This document shows positions 58,501 to 64,000 of a stretch of DNA of 64,000 bases, piece by piece. Every line of letters begins with the position of its first letter. Positions within the stretch are counted from its first letter, which is position 1. The DNA is from Natrinema hispanicum. GTDB taxonomy: Archaea > Halobacteriota > Halobacteria > Halobacteriales > Natrialbaceae. Location: positions 124,001 through 188,000 of the forward strand of contig NZ_SHMP01000003.1 of the NCBI RefSeq assembly GCF_004217335.1, in the 5' to 3' direction. The notes under the pieces are model-generated. The model was not told the DNA's origin. It searched no databases and saw nothing but the letters and a program-made list of their open reading frames with translations. The position numbers and the translations under genes were made by a program.

Positions 58501-60074
58501 TGTGCGAACAGCTGTTTGAAATACGAGAACAGCGGCCGGTTGTACTCGGTAAGCACCGACAGCGGCGTGTCGTCGCCCATCGAGCCGACGGGGTCTTTCC
58601 CTTTCTTGGTCATCGGCTCGATCAGGTTCTCGAGTTCGTCGTGGGTGTAGCCGAAGGCAGCCTGGTAGTCACGCAGCCCGTCGACTGCGTCCCGGGGCGT
58701 GCGGTCGTCCGTGCGCTGGATGTCGTCGAGATGGACCTGTTCTTGGGCGACCCACTCGCCGTAGCGGTCGTCGGTCAGGTCCTCGAAGACCTCCTCGTCA
58801 GGGATGACCCGTCCCTCGTTGGGATCGGCGAGGAACAGTTGCCCGGGCTGGAGGCGGCCGCGCTCTTCGATCTCCGACGGCTCGGTCTCGAGCGCACCGG
58901 CCTCGCTGGCCATGATCAGGCGATTGTCAGTGGTGATGTCGTACCGGCACGGTCGCAACCCGTTGCGATCGAGCACTGCGCCGACGCGTTCGCCGTCGGT
59001 CGCTGCGACGAGGGCGGGACCGTCCCACGGCTCGACGAGCGAGGCGTGAAAGTCGTACCAGTCTTTGCGATCGTCGGCCATTGCGTCATCGCCGCGCCAG
59101 GCCTCGGGAACGAGCATGCGCAGCGCGTGCTCTAAGTCCCGGCCGTCCTGCATCAGGAGTTCGAGCGCGTTGTCGACGCTCGCGGTGTCCGATTGGTCGG
59201 GATCGTCGATGATCGGCTTGACCGCCTCGAGATCCTCTAAGACCTCGCTCTCGAGGTCGGTCTCGCGGGCTCGCATCCAGTTGATGTTGCCCTGAATGGT
59301 GTTGAACTCGCCGTTGTGGATGATGTTCCGGTAGGGATGGGCGAGGTGCCACGCCCCGAGCGTGTTCGTCGAGAACCGTTCGTGGACCATCGCGAACGTC
59401 GAGTCCATCCGTTCGTCGGTCAGGTCAGGGTAGTAGGAGGGGACCTGTTCGCCTTTCAGCAGTCCCTTGTAGACGACGGTATCCGAATCGAGAGAAACGA
59501 CGTAGAAGCGCTCTTTGGTTTCGATATCGGCCGTTTCCACCTCGTTCTCGAGGGCCCGTCGGGCGACGTAGAGCCGCCGGTCGAAGTCATCACCGGAGAT
59601 GTCATCGTCGGGCGTGACGACGACCTGCCAGACGTCCGGTTCGGAGTCGACGGCCGTCTTCCCGAGGTCGTCGTTGTTCGTCGGAACGTCTCGCCACTCG
59701 AGCACCGAGAGATCGTAGGTATCGAAGGTGTCCTCGACGAGCGAGATGAGCGCCTCGCGTGCCGTCTCGTCCTGTGGGAGAAAGAGCGAGCCGACGGCGT
59801 AGGTGTCCGGCAGCGACGCCTCGAGGACGTCTCGGAAGAACGAATCGGGCGTCTGAAGCATGATGCCGGCCCCGTCGCCGGTGTTTTTCTCCGCACCGGT
59901 CGTGCCGCGATGTTCGAGATTTCGAAGCAACTCGAGGCCGTCGGCGACGACGTCATGGCCGCCGTCTCCGTCGAGATCCATGACGACGCCGACGCCGCAG
60001 TTCGACCGCGCGTCCATGGGGTCGGCGAGCCCCTGTGAACGCCCAGTCGATGGCGCGAGATGTGGCTGTGACAT
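55521..60074 (-). CDS. gltB: Glutamate synthase, large subunit
   Basis: 1517 aa. A class II glutaminase domain at the N-terminus with the nucleophile Cys26 ([11 protein letters not shown]) implies removal of a 25-residue propeptide. A central domain and an FMN-binding barrel follow, with the [3Fe-4S] ligands in [15 protein letters not shown], and a GxxGxxxG-rich beta-helix (GXGXG domain, [40 protein letters not shown]) closes the chain. It makes two glutamates from glutamine and 2-oxoglutarate. No gltD small subunit is adjacent, so ferredoxin may be the electron donor. ATG 60072-60074, leaderless by TATA spacing. Confidence 0.97.
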   Translation of the reverse strand: [1517 protein letters not shown]

Positions 60075-60095
60075 ACACACTCGTAGCGGGATCAG

Positions 60096-60103
60096 CTATA
60101 AGA
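60096..60103 (-). promoter_or_regulatory. TATA box of gltB
   Basis: Minus strand reads TCTTATAG; its centre is 26 bp before ATG 60074, predicting a leaderless mRNA. Confidence 0.7.
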
Positions 60104-60123
60104 GACTAACCCATTATGACTAA

Positions 60124-60138
60124 GTGTATTATATACAC
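60124..60138. promoter_or_regulatory. Palindromic operator candidate 1 of gltB
   Basis: GTGTAT-TAT-ATACAC: perfect 6-bp arms with a 3-bp centre, 21 bp upstream of the TATA box in an A/T-rich block. A place for an activator or repressor, possibly a nitrogen regulator; identity unknown. Confidence 0.55.
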
Positions 60139-60150
60139 ATATAAATAAAT

Positions 60151-60174
60151 ATAAGGTGAATTTAGCCACCTTAT
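60151..60174. promoter_or_regulatory. Palindromic operator candidate 2 of gltB
   Basis: ATAAGGTG ... CACCTTAT, perfect 8-bp arms with an 8-bp centre (aatttagc). It is 12 bp from candidate 1; both together could bind regulator dimers side by side. Confidence 0.6.
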
Positions 60175-60283
60175 AGATATGACATACGTGTGAGAGCCAC
60201 GTTCAGCGAACGTCGCCACGACTGTTGGCACGCTGATCTCTCCGTCGAATCTATTGAGCGAGAACTGTCAGTTCGAACCCCCT

Positions 60284-60304
60284 CCGGAAAAACGATGTTT
60301 CCGG
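60284..60304. repeat. Hairpin in the gltB-proS gap
   Basis: CCGGAAA (60284-60290) and TTTCCGG (60298-60304) around the loop aacgatg. The stem extends weakly through acccc (60277-60281) and cggggt (60308-60313) beyond bulges. Confidence 0.5.
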
Positions 60305-60333
60305 TAGCGGGGTCACTGTGTCAGAGGCACGTA

Positions 60334-60357
60334 GTGTTCACCCACCAAAGTGAACAC
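60334..60357. repeat. Perfect inverted repeat gtgttcac/gtgaacac
   Basis: 8-bp arms with an 8-bp centre (ccaccaaa). The arm gttcac also occurs in the ORBs at 27-29 kb, but the rest does not match the box consensus, so I call it only an inverted repeat. Confidence 0.5.
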
Positions 60358-60579
60358 CACACGAATCTAGTCATGCGCCCCCGGTAAGCAATATGGGGCT
60401 AAAGACTTAGGTCCGAATGACAACGAGACGTACGATCGATCGGGGCCGCCGCTCAGTGATTTCGACCAGATCTGTCACTGGCGGTATATTTGTCTTATTT
60501 CGGCTCGAGTATCGACGGCGGACGCTGACGCTGCTGTCGTCCCCACAGTTCAATTTCGGAGCACAACGAGTTGCAACTC

Positions 60580-60662
60580 AGACGGACGACTGTCAGTCAG
60601 TGCCGGTGCACCCGCAACCCACACTGCGGTCCCACCAGGACAGCGGGACAGCAAGACCGTAT
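60580..60662. repeat. Palindromic repeat family A, copy A4 (reverse orientation, diverged)
   Basis: 83 bp, the reverse complement of the A2/A3 type: starts agacggacgactgtcagtca, ends gggacagcaagaccgtat. One-base indel in the right TIR and a mutated inner arm. It lies 39 bp downstream of the proS stop codon. Confidence 0.78.
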
Positions 60663-60701
60663 CAAAACCCCACAGTCGAGACAACCGAACGTGGAGAGCG
60701 G

Positions 60702-62183
60702 TTAGTACGACTTCGCGAAGTATGCGATTTCGTCGGCGGGGTCTCCACAGACGCCACACTCGTCGACCTCGGGTTCGGGGACCGCACCGGCCGTCGTCCC
60801 GCCCTCGTCGGTCAGCGGCTGCATGACGATTTCGGCGGCGATCTTCTCTTTGATCGCTTCCTCACAGGCCTCGTCGCCACACCACGGCGTCTTCACGTAG
60901 CCGCCGTGTTGGCCGATCGTCCCGAGGATCTCTTCGGGGCTGTGGGCCTCGCGGACGTTCTCCTCAAGGTTCTCTTCGGCCGCCTCGTAGAGTTTGTCGT
61001 AGATCTCCTCGAGATGCGTGTCGACGGCGTCGACGATCTCGGCGCGATCCTCGACGGTTTCCTCGTTGTCCGGGCGGTGGACCAGCGTGACCTCTTCGTC
61101 TTCGACCTCGTAGGGCCCGATCTCGAGTCGCAGCGGAACCCCGTTGAGTTCGTGTTCGTTGAACTTGAAGCCGGGATTGCGCTCGTCGCGGTCGTCGAGT
61201 TCGACGCGGAAGCCGGCTTCTTCGAGGTCGGCGGCGATTTCTTCGGAGTACTCGAGGACGTCGTCTTTCGTGTCTTCCTGCCAGATCGGAACGATGACGA
61301 CCTGGGTGGGTGCAACCGTCGGCGGGAGCACGAGCCCCTGGTCGTCGGAGTGGGTCATGATGAGCGCGCCGAGTGCACGCCAGGAGAGCCCCCACGAGGT
61401 GGTGTAGGCCGTCTGTTCGTCCTCGTTTTCGTCGGCGAACGTGATGTCGAACGCCTCGGCGAAGCTCTGGCCGAGGTTGTGGCTGGTCGCGCCCTGAACG
61501 GACTTGCCGTCGGGCATCAGCGCCTCGACGGTCGTCGTGGTATCCGCACCGGGGAACTTGTCGTGTTCGGGCTTTTTGCCCCGCAGGACCGGAATTGCGA
61601 GTACGTCCTCGTAGACCTTCTCGTACTGGCTCAGACGGGTCCAGACCTCCTCCCACGCGCCCTCGTCGGTGGCGTGGGCGGTGTGGCCCTCCTGCCACAT
61701 GAACTCCTTCGTCCGGAAGAAGGGCTTGGTCTCGGTGGCCTCCCAGCGGACGACCGAACACCACTGGTTGAGCCGCATCGGCAGATCGCGGTGGCTGCGG
61801 GTCCAGTCGGCCATAAACGGCGCGATGATCGATTCGCTCGTGGGTCGCACCGCGAGGCGTTCCTCGAGCTCGTCGTGGCCGCCCTGAGTCACCCACGCGA
61901 CCTCGGGATCGAAGCCTTCGACGATGTCCTTTTCCCGCTCTAAGAAGCTCTCGGGGATGAACATCGGGAAGTAGACGTTGTCGACGCCGGTCTCTTTGAA
62001 CCAGCCGTCAAGGGCGTCCTGAATGGCCTCCCAGAGGGCGTAGCCGCGAGGTTTCGTAACGATAAATCCGCCCATCGGCGCGTAGTCCGCGAGGCCTGCC
62101 TTCTGGACGACCTCGGCGTACCACTCGCCGGGCTTGTGCGATTTCGACTCGGTGATCCCGAGTTCCTGGCTCTCGTCGCTCAT
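60702..62183 (-). CDS. proS: Prolyl-tRNA synthetase, archaeal/eukaryotic type
   Basis: 493 aa. Class II motifs: motif 2 in LPMRLNQWCSVVRWEATETKPFFRTKEFMWQEGHTAHA and motif 3 near TSWGLSWRALGALIMTHSDDQGLVLPPTVAPTQVVIVPI. The anticodon-binding domain and the C-terminal extension with a zinc-like cluster (KTPWCGDEACEEAIKEK ... CGVCGDPADEIAYFAKSY) and terminal Tyr are characteristic of the archaeal form. Charges tRNA-Pro. ATG 62181-62183. Confidence 0.96.
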   Translation of the reverse strand: MSDESQELGITESKSHKPGEWYAEVVQKAGLADYAPMGGFIVTKPRGYALWEAIQDALDGWFKETGVDNVYFPMFIPESFLEREKDIVEGFDPEVAWVTQGGHDELEERLAVRPTSESIIAPFMADWTRSHRDLPMRLNQWCSVVRWEATETKPFFRTKEFMWQEGHTAHATDEGAWEEVWTRLSQYEKVYEDVLAIPVLRGKKPEHDKFPGADTTTTVEALMPDGKSVQGATSHNLGQSFAEAFDITFADENEDEQTAYTTSWGLSWRALGALIMTHSDDQGLVLPPTVAPTQVVIVPIWQEDTKDDVLEYSEEIAADLEEAGFRVELDDRDERNPGFKFNEHELNGVPLRLEIGPYEVEDEEVTLVHRPDNEETVEDRAEIVDAVDTHLEEIYDKLYEAAEENLEENVREAHSPEEILGTIGQHGGYVKTPWCGDEACEEAIKEKIAAEIVMQPLTDEGGTTAGAVPEPEVDECGVCGDPADEIAYFAKSY

Positions 62184-62240
62184 TGTGTCGACATGCAGGC
62201 AGCGCAGGCTTAAACCATGCGAAGGCCACCTGCGCTACGA

Positions 62241-62681
62241 TTAATCGCGACTGGCGTCCGCGGCGCGCTCGCGCAGCCGGCGTTTCTGCCGGCGCTCGGT
62301 GACGTGATCGACGCCATCGGCCAGTTCGTCTCTGACCTCGCGTTCGAAGGCGTCGACGTCCTCGAGAAACTCTCCAGAGAACTCCTCGACGAGTTCGAAC
62401 GTCCACTGGTCGCTGATCGCGCCCGCCGGGAGATGGTCGTCCCGAAGGTCGTTCGCCCACGCTTCGTAGCCGGCTTCACGGAGGGAATCCTCGGCGTCGC
62501 CTAACCGGTCCATCGCATGGCCGAGCTGGTGGTGGAACTCGAGCAGCGTCCCGTAGGCCCGGTGGACGTGCTCGAGACTCAACTGGAGGTCATGCAGCGC
62601 CGCCTGTTCGGCGTCGCTCAGCTCGAGGTCGTCGAGATCTGTGGCCGTCTCGGGGTCGACGTTCGAATCGGGGTCAGTCAC
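62241..62681 (-). CDS. Helical hypothetical protein
   Basis: 146 aa from GTG 62679-62681 (MTDPDSNVDPETATDLDDLELSDAEQ...). An acidic N-terminal tail is followed by three to four long amphipathic helices (about 24-130) rich in His, Leu and Glu (AALHDLQLSLEHVHRAYGTLLEFHHQLGHAMDRL). The C-terminus is basic (RRQKRRLRER). It could be a nucleic-acid or protein-interaction factor. No family recognised. Lies 57 bp upstream of proS on the same strand and may be cotranscribed with it. Confidence 0.7.
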   Translation of the reverse strand: MTDPDSNVDPETATDLDDLELSDAEQAALHDLQLSLEHVHRAYGTLLEFHHQLGHAMDRLGDAEDSLREAGYEAWANDLRDDHLPAGAISDQWTFELVEEFSGEFLEDVDAFEREVRDELADGVDHVTERRQKRRLRERAADASRD

Positions 62682-62760
62682 GGAGACGAGGACCACGACT
62701 CGACGGAAAACCCTGGTCGTTGAACGTGCCGGATCGGCGACTGGACTACAAGCCGGCCGC

Positions 62761-63999
62761 TTAGACCGCGATTCGCTCGCCCAGTTCGGGCGCTGTCGCG
62801 TCGTAGCCGTCCGCGCGCAGTTCCTCGGCGAACGCCTCGCAGCGGTCTCCGTGGTTGACCAGAATCGGTGTGTCAGTGTAGGACTCGAGGAACGACCGAA
62901 CCCCGTCCCGGTCGGCGTGCGCGGAGAAGTCGTACTGTTCGACCTGTGCGCTGACCCGCATCACGCGACCGTCGAGCTCGGCGCTGCCGGTCTCGAGCAG
63001 GTCACGACCGGGTGTCCCCTCGACCTGATAGCCGGTCATGGCGATCTTGTTCGTCGGATGAGAGCGGATCGCGGGGACATAGGTCATCGCGGGCCCGCCG
63101 TGGAGCATCCCGCTGGTGGTGACGATCACGGTGTTCTGTTCTGCGATCCGCCGGCGCTGGCCGTCGCGACCGTTGACGAACCGGGCGTTGCCTTTCGCCC
63201 GCCGCAGGAGGTCGGGATCGCGCAGGAAGTCGCGATTCTCGTCTCGAAGGAAGAGTTCCGTGACGCGTTTGCCCATGCCGTCGACGTAACACTCGAGGTC
63301 GTATTCCTCGCAGAGACAGAGCACCTCCTGGGTGCGGCCGATGCCGAAGGCGGGGACGACGACAGTGCCACCCTCCCAGACAGTGGTCCGGAGGCTCTCG
63401 GCGAACTCGCGTTCGATCTGTTCGCGCGGCGGTCGCGTCACGTCCGAGTAGGTGCTCTCACAGAGGACGGCGTCGGCCTCGGGCCGGGCGGTGGTTCCGG
63501 CGAGCAATCGCTGTTCGTCGGTGTGAAAGTCGCCAGTATAGAGCAGGCGAGTGTCGCCATCGTCGACGAGGACGTGTGCGCTGCCAGGCACGTGGCCAGC
63601 GTCGAAAAAGGTTATCTCGTAGCCTGCGGCCTCGAAGGGCTCGCGGTAGCCGTGGGTCTCCGAGACTTCTGCGACGCGTGCGAGTTCCGCCTCGGTAAAC
63701 GGACAGTCGTAGCTTCCGCCGTGGAGTTTCAGCGTGTCGCGGGCCAGCACCATCGTGAGGTCGTACGTCGGCGGCGTCCAGTGGATCGACGGCCGCGAGT
63801 CACCCGATAGGAGCGTCGGGATGGAGCCGACGTGATCGAGGTGGCCGTGACTGACGGCGACGGCTTCTGGATTGACATCACCGACCGGAAACGCCGGCGG
63901 GTTCCCCGAATCCATCCCGAAATCGAGCACGAGCGTGTCGTCGATACAGATCGCGCTCCGACCGATCTCTCGTGCGCCACCCAGCAACTGGACGTCCAT
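62761..63999 (-). CDS. Beta-CASP metallo-beta-lactamase-fold RNA nuclease
   Basis: 412 aa. MBL motif 2 SHGHLDHVGS (His51, His53, Asp55, His56), later DAGHVPGSAHVL and LYTGDFHTDEQRLL. The beta-CASP insert includes CESTYSDVTRPPREQIE, VVVPAFGIGRTQEVLCL and TTSGMLHGGPAMTY. The end has FSAHADRDGVRSFL and LVNHGDRCEAFAEEL. It belongs to the archaeal aCPSF2/RNase J-like group: 5'-3' exo- or endoribonuclease in mRNA decay and 3'-end formation. No KH domains are present, unlike aCPSF1. ATG 63997-63999. Confidence 0.93.
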   Translation of the reverse strand: MDVQLLGGAREIGRSAICIDDTLVLDFGMDSGNPPAFPVGDVNPEAVAVSHGHLDHVGSIPTLLSGDSRPSIHWTPPTYDLTMVLARDTLKLHGGSYDCPFTEAELARVAEVSETHGYREPFEAAGYEITFFDAGHVPGSAHVLVDDGDTRLLYTGDFHTDEQRLLAGTTARPEADAVLCESTYSDVTRPPREQIEREFAESLRTTVWEGGTVVVPAFGIGRTQEVLCLCEEYDLECYVDGMGKRVTELFLRDENRDFLRDPDLLRRAKGNARFVNGRDGQRRRIAEQNTVIVTTSGMLHGGPAMTYVPAIRSHPTNKIAMTGYQVEGTPGRDLLETGSAELDGRVMRVSAQVEQYDFSAHADRDGVRSFLESYTDTPILVNHGDRCEAFAEELRADGYDATAPELGERIAV

Positions 64000-64000
64000 G

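Larger units (their letters stand above)
60075..60701. other. 627-bp region between gltB and proS without a gene
   Basis: It contains the gltB promoter (60096-60103), an A/T-rich block (60104-60180) with two palindromes, a hairpin ccggaaa/tttccgg (60284-60304), the inverted repeat gtgttcac/gtgaacac (60334-60357) and repeat A4 (60580-60662). No open frame with family resemblance was found on either strand. Confidence 0.7.

Noticed and set aside
55356..59135. Long + strand open frames (670 and 579 aa) opposite gltB
   Set aside because: gltB on the minus strand has full-length homology and catalytic motifs; these are antisense shadows.
60334..60357. Possible extra origin recognition box
   Set aside because: Shares only gttcac with the ORB consensus and is a symmetric palindrome, whereas ORBs are asymmetric; no orc1 gene nearby.
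60190..60387. 65-codon frame from a GTG in the gltB-proS gap
   Set aside because: It crosses two inverted repeats, has a non-haloarchaeal (basic) composition and no homology that I recognise.
60417..61943. 508-aa open frame opposite proS
   Set aside because: Antisense of a clear prolyl-tRNA synthetase, also running through repeat A4.

Overview
The window is a 64-kb piece of chromosome from a haloarchaeon (class Halobacteria). The evidence is GC-rich DNA, very acidic proteins, frequent CTCGAG (Leu-Glu) codon pairs, an archaeal sn-glycerol-1-phosphate dehydrogenase, an archaeal hypusine-type eIF5A, an archaeal beta-CASP nuclease, a JAMM protease of the desampylase type, a PGF-CTERM surface-protein anchor, and TATA boxes about 27 nt upstream of many start codons (leaderless mRNAs). 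The style fits the Natrialbales (Natrinema/Haloterrigena-like), but I cannot fix the genus from sequence alone.

Layout. 0-8 kb: the tail of a PGF-CTERM surface protein, citrate synthase, a small zinc-finger gene, a Cys-type sulfatase, an overlapping JAMM protease/BtuF-like pair and a MoeA fused to a periplasmic-binding-protein-like domain. 8-16 kb: MATE efflux pump, beta-lactamase-like hydrolase, NTF2-like protein, a second MoeA, Hsp20, an ABC1/UbiB kinase and an enolase-superfamily protein. 16-27 kb: a GIDE-domain membrane protein, the eIF5A-agmatinase pair, NUDIX hydrolase, quinone oxidoreductase, LLM flavin oxidoreductase, aconitase, a Dcd/Dut family enzyme, small membrane proteins, a 6-phosphogluconate dehydrogenase and tRNA-Arg(CCG). 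27.4-32.1 kb: a replication origin with orc1/cdc6, at least seven origin-recognition-box repeats, then a convergent pair of nuclease genes (HNH with an SRA-like domain, and a PD-(D/E)XK-like protein). 32-42 kb: DCC thiol protein, an aberrant CPx-type P-ATPase, GNAT, a membrane-anchored beta-propeller, Hsp20, a Thr-type sulfatase-like hydrolase and a PAP2 phosphatase. 42-52 kb: a solitary nuoCD, YeiH transporter with a 46-aa partner, a solitary trpB, HIT, glycosyltransferase, S9 peptidase, G1P dehydrogenase and a catalytically dead M48-like membrane protein. 52-64 kb: a small acidic protein, a RecA/KaiC-like protein with a broken P-loop, DUF123, AhpD-like, glutamate synthase, prolyl-tRNA synthetase, a helical hypothetical and a beta-CASP nuclease.

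Themes. Central metabolism (citrate synthase, aconitase, 6PGDH, GltB, TrpB, NuoCD) is scattered as single genes, not operons. Two families of short palindromic repeats (A, about 82 bp, four copies; B, about 105 bp, three full copies plus one deleted copy) are dispersed through the window. Nearly all copies lie at or within about 40 bp of a stop codon, which suggests mobile hairpins serving as 3' ends. Several proteins keep their family fold but have lost catalytic or metal-binding residues (P-ATPase, M48-like, RecA-like, Thr-type sulfatase).

The most noteworthy regions are the origin with its flanking nuclease pair, the two repeat families, and the AT-rich double-palindrome control region of gltB.
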